From contig NZ_LT594621.1 of NCBI RefSeq assembly GCF_900091655.1, positions 2,996,532 through 3,060,531 on the forward strand: DNA of 64,000 nucleotides. Direction: 5' to 3'. The translations under genes were made by a program, and so were the position numbers. How positions within the stretch are numbered: the first letter of the stretch is position 1; the number at the start of each line of letters is the position of its first letter. A model generated the notes under the pieces. It was not told where the DNA came from and did not search any database. It saw nothing but the letters and a program-made list of their open reading frames with translations. The stretch comes from Culturomica massiliensis. GTDB lineage: Bacteria > Bacteroidota > Bacteroidia > Bacteroidales > Marinifilaceae. Positions 37,163 through 45,862 of this stretch are shown here, piece after piece.

Positions 37163-38797
37163 TCAATTACGTAAATTCGGATTAATGTCCTGTTCCCCTT
37201 GGGGGATCGGCCATTTATAATCCATATCTCTACGGAAAGCGCGTTGATTTACGTACCATCTGCCGTATTGATCAACCGTTCCGTCCGGAGTAGGGCTTGT
37301 CCGCACCGATCCGGGAAAAGGCGCACCAAAAATATATCCGTTAAGCACCTCATGAGCAATTTCCCAGCGAAGCAGATCCCAGTAACGAGTACCCTCCATT
37401 GCCAGTTCCACCCGGCGTTCATTCCTCAAAAGAGGCCGGAGCAAATCGGGGTTTGTCTGTGTTACGGACGGCATCATTACACTGGCACGCCCTCTTACTT
37501 TATTGATCGTTTCGTTCAACAAAGACGGTGTAATCACCTCTCCGGCTTCCAGCTTAGCCTCCAAATAACTCAGCAAAACTTCGGCATAACGGATAACGGG
37601 AACATTCCCTCCATAACTATTCTTATCCCCCGAATATGCCTCATCAAAATATTTACGCATCATCAGCCCCGTTTGGGTCGTTTGACCGCCCGCCACTTTA
37701 TCCGGACTATTGGAATCAGGGTGGCAATCATAGACCTTTCCTTTAAAAACAGCTCCGTTATAATAAATCGTATAATTCAAACGAGGATCGCGGTTTTTAC
37801 CCAGATCTGCAGGATCATAAAGTGGGCTGTTATAACTGAAAGGCGTTCCGTCCGTAAATTCGTATGCCTCGAACAACCCTCCTGCTACATTGATCAGACA
37901 CCATCCGCCGTCTTTTACGGGTAATGCATGCTGCATCAATGCCATTCCGGCCAGATTCTCTAAATATTGCATTGAAAAAATATTCTCGCTGCTGTTTTCA
38001 TTACTGGGTAAAAAAATCGACTGATAATTCGGATCGATATCATTATCCCCGAAATCAATGATTTGTTTGTAAGCTGCCGCCGCCTCAGGATACATTTTAG
38101 CCCCTAAACAGGTACGTCCCAAAAAGGCAAGAGCCGCTTGTTTAGTAGCCCGTCCCGTTTCATTTGTCTGCAAATCTTTAAAACGGGGTAAATCGGCTGC
38201 CGCTTCGGTAAATTCCTGGATAATAAAATCCGTGATTCGGGCTTTGGACGCCTTTTCCACCATATTGGCTTCATCTTTCGTCAGCACTTTCATTACCAAA
38301 GGCACGTCATGAAAAAAAGAAGACAGGTAAAAATACTGAGCAGCCCTTATAAAACGGGCTTCGGCCGTCAAACGGGTTCTGACGGCCTCATCTGTCAATT
38401 TCGAAACCCCTTCGAGGAAACGGTTACAACGTGTAATTTTAGCGTATGAATTGCTCCAATATGCGCTAACATAACCGTTATTAGGCAACAAAGCCCCATT
38501 GGTCATTTTATAAAAATTAGAATTGGTTCCCCGGCGATCATAGGCATTGTCCGTAGGAAATTCCATAAACAACAACCCTCCATACGACCACCAGTCCGTA
38601 GGCCCGTATTCCGGGGAATTAAACAGAATATTTGCTTTATAAATACCAGTCAGAGCGAGTGTCGCGTTATCTTCACTGGTCCAGAAACTCTCTTCCGAAA
38701 ACTGATCCAACGGGAAACGTTCCAGATCACAAGATATACATGCAAGCACATATATCAGCAAACAAACAATTGTATATTTTATCTTTACCATAACCAT
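37163..38797 (-). CDS. susD: SusD/RagB-family outer-membrane lipoprotein
   Basis: About 544 residues from ATG 38797, which overlaps the susC stop (TAATG). The open frame runs upstream to 38878, but that part lies inside susC. The lipoprotein signal ends LACISC. TPR-like helices (LTAEARFIRAAQYFYL) and the C-terminal ERRVELAMEGTRYWDLLRW are typical. It caps the SusC pore and binds glycan at the cell surface. Confidence 0.95.
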   Translation of the reverse strand: MVMVKIKYTIVCLLIYVLACISCDLERFPLDQFSEESFWTSEDNATLALTGIYKANILFNSPEYGPTDWWSYGGLLFMEFPTDNAYDRRGTNSNFYKMTNGALLPNNGYVSAYWSNSYAKITRCNRFLEGVSKLTDEAVRTRLTAEARFIRAAQYFYLSSFFHDVPLVMKVLTKDEANMVEKASKARITDFIIQEFTEAAADLPRFKDLQTNETGRATKQAALAFLGRTCLGAKMYPEAAAAYKQIIDFGDNDIDPNYQSIFLPSNENSSENIFSMQYLENLAGMALMQHALPVKDGGWCLINVAGGLFEAYEFTDGTPFSYNSPLYDPADLGKNRDPRLNYTIYYNGAVFKGKVYDCHPDSNSPDKVAGGQTTQTGLMMRKYFDEAYSGDKNSYGGNVPVIRYAEVLLSYLEAKLEAGEVITPSLLNETINKVRGRASVMMPSVTQTNPDLLRPLLRNERRVELAMEGTRYWDLLRWEIAHEVLNGYIFGAPFPGSVRTSPTPDGTVDQYGRWYVNQRAFRRDMDYKWPIPQGEQDINPNLRN

Positions 38798-41700
38798 TAA
38801 AAATTTAAGTTGACACCGAAGGTATAAGTCGCCAGAATGGGATAATAGTTGCCATTGGTATTCTGCTCCGGATCCCATCCTTTTCTGTATTTATTCCACG
38901 ACAGCGGATTCTCAGCCTGAACATAGAGGCGTAATCCGCCCAACTTGGCTGAATGCATCCATTTCTTAGGAAACGAGTAGCCCAGTCGAATATTTCTTAA
39001 ACGGACATAAGAAGCATTCAAAATCCAAAAATCAGAAGTCACAATATTGGGACTGACGGAATTGCTCAAGTCCTCTACCCGTGGATATTTAGGATAACGT
39101 ACCGGTTTTTCCGGCCTGAAACGTCCGTCAGCCTGCCACCTTTGGATATTTCCGTCTCCCCTGAAAGCATAACCGGCAAAATCTCCCAAAGAGCCTTTGA
39201 CTCCGGCCACGCCTTGAATCAAAATAGCCAGATCGAATCCTTTATATTCCGCTTCCAGATTAAAACCGAAAGTAAATTTCGGAATACGTGTTCCCAAGTA
39301 CACCCGATCGTAATTAGGATCGATTATTCCATCCGGTTTGCCGTCTGGTCCACTGATGTCTTTATAACGGATATCTCCGGGTTTTGCATTCGGTGTTACC
39401 TTTTTTTGATCATGCCAGGCCTGAATATCAGCATCATTCAGGAAAACCCCGTCTGAAAGATAACCGTAATACATCTGTATAGGATAACCGACAAATAAAT
39501 CGCTTCCATTCCCCACCATACCGTTCAATTGCTCCACATTACCAACTCCTAATGTTTGTAATTCATTCCTGATAATACTCAAATTGGCATTCAGGTGATA
39601 CACAAACTCTCCGACACGGTGACGATGCCCGATTTCAAATTCCCACCCGTAATTTTTCAGTTTTCCGGTGTTCATAACGGAAATACCCTGTCCCAACACA
39701 GAAGATATGCTTCCGCTTGGCCGATACAAAATATCGTATGTTTTACGGGTAAAATAAGAAACACCGAAACTCAAAAGCCCATTCCAAAGCGTTGCTTCGA
39801 TCCCGCCGTCGATCGTCTCTGTTTCTTCCCATTTTATAGTGGGATCGATGGCAGTCGTCACAGCAGCTCCCTGTGCAAAATTTTCACCGAAGGGATAATT
39901 TTGCCCCAATACATATACGGATTGATAAGGATAATTACCTATATTCTGGTTTCCCAAGCGTCCCCACGACACTTTTAGCTTCAAAGCCGATACCCACGAT
40001 AAGAGCTCGCTCTCTTTAAAAAAGCTTTCTTCCGAAATTCTCCAACCGGCAGCTACCGAAGGAAACAAACCGAACTTCTTGTTTTTAGGAAAGCGGGATG
40101 AACCGTCGTAACGCACGGTAGACTCCAATAAATAACGCTCGTTAAAATTATATTTCAACCGACCGAAATAGGATTGAAGCGCCCAACCATATCCTCCTCC
40201 CGAGGCTTTCTGATTATCGGGCGAACCGGCATTCAGATAAGGCAAATCATTGCCCGGAAATTTATCACGCGAACCCTGCACACCCCTGTTATCCTCCTGC
40301 TCCCAGGAATATCCCAATAAGGCATTCAGATGATGTCCGCCGATCCGCTTATTGTAATCGGCTGTCGCCTGAAAGGTTTTATAAATAGTTTTACCCATAA
40401 AATGAGTCAGGCTCGAAGGTCCCAAAAGCTGACCACCTGTCAGTTTCATCGTAGCTCGGTAAGTACGTCTTTCACCATTTGAATAAGTATAAGCGCCGAT
40501 AGCCGACAACGTGAGGTCCTTGACAGGCTTGTAATCCAGACGTAGATTGGCATTTACGGAAAACCAGGGATTTTCAAAAAACGAACCGCTCTTGATCCAT
40601 GCCGGAGGTGTACCATGGCCCTCACGTCCCAAACCGAACGACCCGTCGGAAAGTACAGAAGGCGTCAACCCCGGAAAACGCACCGCTTTACTGATCATAT
40701 TGATCATTTCTGCAGCATCGTCCCCTCCCGGAGCCAACGGTTCGTTACGTATGGAATAAACACCGGACAAACGTGTGGATAATGTCAGATTAGGAAATAT
40801 ACCATTAATCATGTTCACACGAGCATTATAACGCTGGTAGTCATTACGTTCTATGATTCCGTTCTGTCGCAGGTAACCGAACGATATCATATACTTATTT
40901 TGTGTGTTTCCACCGTTAACGGTAAGGTTGTGACCGGTTTGAAAACCGTTTCGGGAAAAAAGTTCGTCCAGATAACGGGCATTGGCATAGCGATCGGGAT
41001 CACTTCCATCTTTAAACTTCTGAATTTCTTCAGGCGTATAAGCCTGCCTGCCTACAGCCTCATTGTAAATCGTAGCATATTCCCAAGTATCGACAAACTC
41101 CGGTAATTCTGTCGGTTTGTTAAATCCGACATAACCGCTGTAGTTTACCGTTATTCTCCCCTCACGTCCTGTTTTAGTTGTCACCAAAATAACCCCGTTC
41201 GCTGCACGGGAACCATATATCGCCGCTGTCGAAGCATCTTTCAATACGGAAATAGACTCCACATCTTCTACATTGATGTCATTTAATGAACCCGGTATAC
41301 CGTCGATCAAAACCAATGCATCCGATTTATCACTTTCTCCTCCGAAAGAACCAACACCACGAACACGGATTTCTCCACCTCCGGCTCCCGGCCTTCCCGT
41401 TCGCTGAATAACGGTAACACCGGCCATTTGCCCGGTCAATGCGTTAGAAAGCTGCGGTGTCGAACGACTTTCCAGCTTATTGCTACCTATCAAGGCGATA
41501 GAACCGATTACGTTTACTTTCTTTTCCGTTCCATAACCGACCACCACGATTTCGTCCAATGTCTGCAAATCCTCAGCCAATTCGATAAAATAGTCCGTCC
41601 TGTTACCTACCGTAATTTCTTTTGTAACATAGCCGATATAGGAAATCTGTAATTTAACACCCTGGGATACCTCCAGCGAAAAATGACCGTTTACATCGGT

Positions 41701-42162
41701 ACTCGTTCCGCTACTAGTCCCTTTTACGACCACATTGGCTCCGATAATCGGCAAACCGGACGCATCGACAATCGTACCGGTTATTTTACCATCTTCCTGT
41801 TTTTCGTTACCGAGTAATACGATCTTATTGTTTTCAATTCGATACTTGTAAGAAGCAAGAATCCGGCTCAATACCTCGCGAATACTGCCGTTGCGTATAT
41901 TTATATTCACTTTCTTATTCAAATCAACAACAGAATTATTAAAAAAGAATACAAATTGTGTTTCTGCTTCAATGGTTTTAATCGCTTCACCGAGTGTAAC
42001 GTCTGACAATTTCAAGTTGATTTTTGTACTTTGGGCATAACTTTCCTGTACGAATACCTGGAACAGGGAAATGACAACGAATAGAAATACCGGTTTCATT
42101 TTCCCGAATGAATTAATGTTAAGAATGGGCATAATACACCCATACATGGATTTTTTTTTCAT
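38797..42162 (-). CDS. susC: SusC/RagA-family TonB-dependent receptor with STN signalling domain
   Basis: 1121 residues. After the signal sequence comes an STN domain (about 45-118; LSDVTLGEAIKTI), then a carboxypeptidase-regulatory-like domain (GTIVDASGLPIIGANVVVKG), the plug with GYGTEKKVNVIGS and SRAANGVILVTTKTG, and a 22-strand barrel ending in YTFGVNLNF. The STN domain contacts FecR and so passes the glycan signal inward. Imports oligosaccharides with SusD using TonB-ExbBD energy. First start MKKKSMYG is used; a later ATG (MKPVFLF) is possible. Confidence 0.97.
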   Translation of the reverse strand: MKKKSMYGCIMPILNINSFGKMKPVFLFVVISLFQVFVQESYAQSTKINLKLSDVTLGEAIKTIEAETQFVFFFNNSVVDLNKKVNINIRNGSIREVLSRILASYKYRIENNKIVLLGNEKQEDGKITGTIVDASGLPIIGANVVVKGTSSGTSTDVNGHFSLEVSQGVKLQISYIGYVTKEITVGNRTDYFIELAEDLQTLDEIVVVGYGTEKKVNVIGSIALIGSNKLESRSTPQLSNALTGQMAGVTVIQRTGRPGAGGGEIRVRGVGSFGGESDKSDALVLIDGIPGSLNDINVEDVESISVLKDASTAAIYGSRAANGVILVTTKTGREGRITVNYSGYVGFNKPTELPEFVDTWEYATIYNEAVGRQAYTPEEIQKFKDGSDPDRYANARYLDELFSRNGFQTGHNLTVNGGNTQNKYMISFGYLRQNGIIERNDYQRYNARVNMINGIFPNLTLSTRLSGVYSIRNEPLAPGGDDAAEMINMISKAVRFPGLTPSVLSDGSFGLGREGHGTPPAWIKSGSFFENPWFSVNANLRLDYKPVKDLTLSAIGAYTYSNGERRTYRATMKLTGGQLLGPSSLTHFMGKTIYKTFQATADYNKRIGGHHLNALLGYSWEQEDNRGVQGSRDKFPGNDLPYLNAGSPDNQKASGGGYGWALQSYFGRLKYNFNERYLLESTVRYDGSSRFPKNKKFGLFPSVAAGWRISEESFFKESELLSWVSALKLKVSWGRLGNQNIGNYPYQSVYVLGQNYPFGENFAQGAAVTTAIDPTIKWEETETIDGGIEATLWNGLLSFGVSYFTRKTYDILYRPSGSISSVLGQGISVMNTGKLKNYGWEFEIGHRHRVGEFVYHLNANLSIIRNELQTLGVGNVEQLNGMVGNGSDLFVGYPIQMYYGYLSDGVFLNDADIQAWHDQKKVTPNAKPGDIRYKDISGPDGKPDGIIDPNYDRVYLGTRIPKFTFGFNLEAEYKGFDLAILIQGVAGVKGSLGDFAGYAFRGDGNIQRWQADGRFRPEKPVRYPKYPRVEDLSNSVSPNIVTSDFWILNASYVRLRNIRLGYSFPKKWMHSAKLGGLRLYVQAENPLSWNKYRKGWDPEQNTNGNYYPILATYTFGVNLNF

Positions 42163-42175
42163 ACATTTGCAATGT

Positions 42176-42268
42176 TTAAGTTTTACATATTGCTCACACG
42201 CTCTTACCTTTGTGAGCAGTTTGTTTAATTTGATTCCGGGCAGGTGCTAACAGCGTCTGCCTGTTTTT
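42176..42268 (+). ncRNA. Candidate cis-antisense small RNA opposite the susC leader
   Basis: On the + strand, opposite fecR-susC, a 10-pair hairpin (42239-42261, loop AAC) is followed by TGTTTTT, an intrinsic terminator form. Its G-U pairs (44/56, 45/55 of the 42200s) become A-C mismatches on the - strand, so the structure favours + transcription. Two -7 like boxes lie upstream (TACATTTG 42162-42169 and TACCTTTG 42205-42212), giving RNAs of about 93 or 50 bases. The longer form includes a second stem, TGCTCACA/TGTGAGCA. The layout resembles DonS-type antisense RNAs of Bacteroides PULs. -33 elements are weak. Confidence 0.42.
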
Positions 42269-42324
42269 AAATATTTGTTTTTATCAAACCATAAGCCATA
42301 AATTTATTAAATTGATAATCTGTT

Positions 42325-43326
42325 CTATCTGCCTGCCGGGCTTACCACGACTCTGTCACCATCGATTCTATATTTTACCGGAACAATCATTTCCAGAAGT
42401 TCAAATATTTCATCCGGCGATTCTTTCCGGATCACCAGTGATAAACGCTGTTCCAACGGAACCCCTTGATCGCACACGATTTCTATTCCATACCACCGTT
42501 TCATCCGATACAGGACAACTGCCAATGTCTCATTCGTACAAACCAGTCTTTCATTAATCCAAAGAATATAATCAGCCGCATTGACCTTCGTCAACCGATA
42601 AGTGCCGGTTTGTTTGTCACAGGTGATTTTCTGATTCGGTTCAAGAATGGCTTTTTTTTGCGTACCGGGAAAAAATACCTCAACCCTGCCGGTTAGTAAA
42701 GTAGTTTCGCTCGTCGCTTTCGATTCGTAGTTTTTCACATCGAAACGGGTACCGAGCACATGAACCGACATACCGTTTGTCTCTACATAGAAAGGCATTT
42801 TTTCGTTTTTTATTACTTCGAAATAACCTTCACCTTCCAGAGACACCCTCCGGCAATCAGAGTCAAATACCTCCGGATAGATCAATTTACTGTCTGCATT
42901 CAGCCAAACCCGCGTTCCGTCGGGCAAAGTAACAACACCCTTACTGTCTTTGCCTATAATCACCCGGTTCATCACACTCGCTTCCGCTTGTCCGTGCTGT
43001 CCCAAGTAGTTCCGGCTCCCGGTAAAATAACCGCCTGCCAGACAGAGAATACAGAAAATAACCGCTGCGGCCTTTCGGATACAAGCATGCAAACGGATAC
43101 GCTTTCGTCTCGTATCCATAGCCCTCACTTCCGCCTCAAAACGCCGGAATGCTCTCCTGGCATAATCCGAATCGGCCAAAGGTGATTTTCCCGACACCAG
43201 CCAAATATCACGCATTTGCGAGAAAAGTTTTCTATTTTCAGAACTTTCTCTCAACCAATCCAAAAACAGCCGTTTTTCTTCATCAGTAGCTTCTCCCTGC
43301 AGATATTTTACAATTATACCGTTCAT
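42325..43326 (-). CDS. FecR-family anti-sigma factor
   Basis: 333 residues. The cytosolic N-terminus (about 1-80) has the LxWLRES and RAFRRFEAEV features of Bacteroidetes FecR proteins. One transmembrane helix (about 87-105) precedes the periplasmic FecR domain with SKGVVTLPDGTRVWLNADS and a C-terminal STN-like DUF4974 domain. It restrains the ECF sigma factor encoded divergently, and relays the signal from SusC. Its own -33/-7 promoter lies upstream. Confidence 0.93.
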   Translation of the reverse strand: MNGIIVKYLQGEATDEEKRLFLDWLRESSENRKLFSQMRDIWLVSGKSPLADSDYARRAFRRFEAEVRAMDTRRKRIRLHACIRKAAAVIFCILCLAGGYFTGSRNYLGQHGQAEASVMNRVIIGKDSKGVVTLPDGTRVWLNADSKLIYPEVFDSDCRRVSLEGEGYFEVIKNEKMPFYVETNGMSVHVLGTRFDVKNYESKATSETTLLTGRVEVFFPGTQKKAILEPNQKITCDKQTGTYRLTKVNAADYILWINERLVCTNETLAVVLYRMKRWYGIEIVCDQGVPLEQRLSLVIRKESPDEIFELLEMIVPVKYRIDGDRVVVSPAGR

Positions 43327-43350
43327 CTCCTATCCATATATTAAAATTCC

Positions 43351-43381
43351 GAAACTTAAACCTCTTTATATCTATCACAAG
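43351..43381 (-). promoter_or_regulatory. Promoter of fecR
   Basis: On the - strand CTTG (43381-43378), 19 bases, then TAAGTTTC (43358-43351), one mismatch to TAnnTTTG. It lies about 25 bases before the fecR ATG. Confidence 0.5.
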
Positions 43382-43416
43382 TTAAAAAGAGATTACCCTA
43401 CCTGATAACTAAAAAA

Positions 43417-43447
43417 ATTGTTTTTATTGAAAAATAGTTTAAGTTTG
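43417..43447 (+). promoter_or_regulatory. Promoter of the ECF sigma factor gene
   Basis: ATTG (43417-43420), 19-base spacer, TAAGTTTG (43440-43447). This is a good Bacteroidetes primary-sigma promoter, divergent from the fecR promoter, so the sigma factor gene seems to be made without autoregulation. Confidence 0.6.
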
Positions 43448-43472
43448 TAAAATAACAAGTACGGCCACCTGG

Positions 43473-44063
43473 ATGAGAAAATTAAAAACAAACCATAAAA
43501 ACAATGAGATAACTCTGTTCAAAGAGCTATTTGACGAATATTTCCAATCAATGGTCACTTATGCTTATCGCTATGTCAATGACTGGCAAACCGCTGAAGA
43601 TATCGCACAAAATGTTTTTATGGCTCTTTGGATAAAAAAAGAAAGTATCGATTTCGAGAAACCCATTAAGCCCTATTTATACAAAGCCATTTACAACAAA
43701 TCGATCAATCATCTCAATTCCGTACTGATACAACGCCGGACCGATGTACCGGAAACCACAGATATCCTGTTGAACCGTGAAATTCTGGATTACAACCAGT
43801 ACGATACATTGCTGCTTAAAGAAATAAAAGGAGAAATCGACTCTTTTGTCGATACCCTTCCACCACAATGCAGAAAAGTGTTCCTATTGAGCCGCGAAGA
43901 GCATCTAAGAAATAAAGAAATAGCCGAAAAACTCCATATCAGCGAAAAGGCCGTGGAAAAACATATATCCAAAGCACTGAACGAAATCCGCAATCATTTG
44001 ATCAAACTGGATATGATACCGTTCTATATCCTGCTGTTGCTTCCATCGCAAATGAACTCATAA
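43473..44063 (+). CDS. ECF RNA polymerase sigma factor
   Basis: 196 residues. Sigma-70 region 2 (about 20-90; FDEYFQSMVTYAYRYV, AEDIAQNVFMALW) and region 4 (about 125-180; LPPQCRKVFLLSREEHLRNKEIA with HTH HISEKAVEKHISKAL). FecI-like class found with FecR in Bacteroidales PULs. It is on the opposite strand to fecR, where the pair is more often in tandem. Expected to activate susCD, the fucosidase and the sulfatase. The C-terminal tail is hydrophobic (FYILLLLP). Confidence 0.93.
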   Translation: MRKLKTNHKNNEITLFKELFDEYFQSMVTYAYRYVNDWQTAEDIAQNVFMALWIKKESIDFEKPIKPYLYKAIYNKSINHLNSVLIQRRTDVPETTDILLNREILDYNQYDTLLLKEIKGEIDSFVDTLPPQCRKVFLLSREEHLRNKEIAEKLHISEKAVEKHISKALNEIRNHLIKLDMIPFYILLLLPSQMNS

Positions 44064-44130
44064 AAAACAAACGGAAATTGGTACGTCCCCGCTTTTATCC
44101 TGCATTTTTTATAAATTACAGGAAAAGAAA

Positions 44131-44163
44131 AAGCCTGCAATATCAAGATATTGCAGACTTTTA
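44131..44163 (-). terminator. Terminator downstream of tRNA-Arg (may also end ECF gene)
   Basis: 10-bp perfect stem CTGCAATATC / GATATTGCAG. T-rich ends on both strands: TTTTTCTTTT on -, ACTTTTAC on +. It is placed between two convergent transcripts, so probably serves both. Confidence 0.7.
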
Positions 44164-44194
44164 CTAAACTTGTTGCCGATTGGCTTTTGGTCAG

Positions 44195-44266
44195 TGATCC
44201 CGACGGGAATCGAACCCATATCAAAGGAACCGGAATCCTTCATTTTATCCATTAAACTACGGGACC
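44195..44266 (-). tRNA. tRNA-Arg (anticodon CCG)
   Basis: 72-base cloverleaf on the - strand. 7-bp acceptor GGTCCCG/CGGGATC, D-stem, anticodon stem AAGGA/TCCTT with loop TTCCGGT (anticodon CCG), T-loop TTCGATT. CCA is not encoded, unlike the tRNA-Ala of this window. Confidence 0.95.
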
Positions 44267-44298
44267 AATTGCGATTGCAAAGATAATAAAATTTGAAA

Positions 44299-44330
44299 GA
44301 AAAAGGGGATTTGAAATCCCCTTTTTTTCT
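44299..44330 (-). terminator. Terminator of the exbB-exbD cluster
   Basis: GGGGATTT / AAATCCCC stem with a single-base loop in the perfect form, between the last exbD stop codon and tRNA-Arg. On - it is followed by TTTTTCTTTC; on + by a longer T run. Confidence 0.75.
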
Positions 44331-44333
44331 TTA

Positions 44334-44807
44334 TTAATTTCTCGTCACTTTCTGACGGGCTCCGTAGTTGATTCTCAAAGAATTAGCCTTACGCAATTCC
44401 TGCTTTACATCCGTAACGATACCCATCGTTGTTTCCGATTGTATTTTCAGGTTATTGGTAATACTATTTCTTTCTTCTTCTTTCCGGGCTTCACGTTCTG
44501 CAGCCACAAACGCTCCCAAATCCTGTAAAGTTGCAAACTTATCGTTCAACTGAATACGGGGTTCGGTTCCGTATGCCTTTTGGAATTGCATGGTCGGCTT
44601 TCCTATGTAAATATTACTTACCAACGATTTCTTTTCCAATTTGGCAATCTGTGTCGCTTCAGGTAAATTATTCTGAATCATCAGGGTCACTTCGCGCATC
44701 GTCGTACTAACCATGAAGAAGAACAACAACATGAACACTATATCAGGTAATGACGCTGTAGAAATAGCGGGAGTTTCTTTTTTCCCTCCTTTTTTAAATT
44801 TTGCCAT
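44334..44807 (-). CDS. exbD: ExbD/TolR-family biopolymer transport protein (second copy)
   Basis: 157 residues. One transmembrane helix near residues 20-38, with the proton-path Asp in the SLPDIVFMLLFFFMV motif, and a periplasmic domain. The chain ends with NYGARQKVTRN. It overlaps the upstream exbD stop by one base. With ExbB it forms the proton-driven motor for TonB. It differs much from its neighbour, so the two are not redundant copies. Confidence 0.92.
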   Translation of the reverse strand: MAKFKKGGKKETPAISTASLPDIVFMLLFFFMVSTTMREVTLMIQNNLPEATQIAKLEKKSLVSNIYIGKPTMQFQKAYGTEPRIQLNDKFATLQDLGAFVAAEREARKEEERNSITNNLKIQSETTMGIVTDVKQELRKANSLRINYGARQKVTRN

Positions 44808-45379
44808 TATTTTTTCCCTCCTATATTTTTAGGTTCTGCTTCAGATATCGACATGGGAACCTGCTTTCTGAGCGCTTCCTGTTGATCCGAGGTCAGGGCC
44901 GAAAATTTCTTGCCCCATTTGGTTACCGCTTTCCGATCCCTCACTTCATTATAAGCAGCTGCGAGCTGATCTTGTACGGCGATATACATTTCATAGGAAG
45001 TACCCTTGTCGCTCTGCAAAGAAACAATACCTTTCGACACTTCTACATTTCCTAACAAATCGATGTTTTCCACCTTTTTTTCAGGTAAATTTTCGTCATT
45101 CATCGGATTGAGAAGAAATTCGATGGTTCTCTCTTTAAGCTTAGATACATCCATCAATTCACCGTTTACAGCAAGCTGGTTATTTCTATTCACCAATACC
45201 TGCAAAATATTACGTTTTGCAACTTTCGGGACTTCAGTATCATCCTGCTGATATGGCGGCAATTTTCGGAACATACCGGAATCTACGTTCATTGTCGTTG
45301 TCGCCAAGAAGAATACAAGCAACAAGAAAGCGATATCGGCTGTCGAAGTAGCATTAATTTCTGGTGTCTTTTTTGCCAT
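44807..45379 (-). CDS. exbD: ExbD/TolR-family biopolymer transport protein (first copy)
   Basis: 190 residues. Transmembrane helix (about 14-33) with STADIAFLLLVFFLATTTM carrying the essential Asp. A longer periplasmic part than the second copy (to about 170), ending in PKNIGGKK. Follows the 146-residue membrane protein by 36 bases. One ExbB and two ExbD in a row is usual for Bacteroidales. Confidence 0.92.
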   Translation of the reverse strand: MAKKTPEINATSTADIAFLLLVFFLATTTMNVDSGMFRKLPPYQQDDTEVPKVAKRNILQVLVNRNNQLAVNGELMDVSKLKERTIEFLLNPMNDENLPEKKVENIDLLGNVEVSKGIVSLQSDKGTSYEMYIAVQDQLAAAYNEVRDRKAVTKWGKKFSALTSDQQEALRKQVPMSISEAEPKNIGGKK

Positions 45380-45415
45380 ATTTTTCGTTTTTATCTATTC
45401 CCTCCCGGGGAATGA

Positions 45416-45856
45416 TTATCTTACTTTTCTAAGCAGTTCTGTTGCAAAAATTGCAATAATAGCTGCTCCAAACAGAATGTACATCGTATAAATAATGGTA
45501 TCCGAGAAAATCAGCCGTGAAGGAACATTGTCCGTTCCGCTGTAACCGATAATATTCATAGGAGTACCGTCAGCCATTGCATACGCGATCAGAACAACGA
45601 CAGCCAAAGCAGCCAATCCGATAAAACTCTTCATAGCCTGTTTCGGTCTCGTAAACAACCGCACAATGGGGAATATTACTGCTGCAATAACTGCAATAAC
45701 AAATAATACGTATGCCCAATTCAATAATGAAGCTGTGTAAACCGGTGTTGTATATTGCTGGTCGGGCACATCACCTCCCCAGATAAACATACCCAAGATC
45801 ACCGCCGTAACAGCAAACATTACTATGGTAACGATTTTCAATATCTTTTCAGTCAT
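45416..45856 (-). CDS. Four-helix membrane protein of the ExbBD cluster
   Basis: 146 residues with hydrophobic helices at about 8-27, 45-68, 77-95 and 118-140. I do not recognise a family. It is placed between exbB (6 bases upstream) and exbD (36 bases downstream), so it is probably an accessory subunit of the proton channel. It lacks the MotA/ExbB and ExbD motifs. Confidence 0.8.
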   Translation of the reverse strand: MTEKILKIVTIVMFAVTAVILGMFIWGGDVPDQQYTTPVYTASLLNWAYVLFVIAVIAAVIFPIVRLFTRPKQAMKSFIGLAALAVVVLIAYAMADGTPMNIIGYSGTDNVPSRLIFSDTIIYTMYILFGAAIIAIFATELLRKVR

Positions 45857-45862
45857 GGTTGA

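Noticed and set aside
37199..37924. 241-codon + strand frame
   Set aside because: Antisense shadow of susD; no family likeness.
38798..38878. N-terminal extension of susD
   Set aside because: It lies inside susC; the lipoprotein signal begins after ATG 38797.
42191..42218. CRP-type operator from TGTGAGC/GCTCACA
   Set aside because: The halves are in outward order (TGCTCACA first) with a 12-base spacer, not TGTGA-N6-TCACA; a stem in RNA is more likely.
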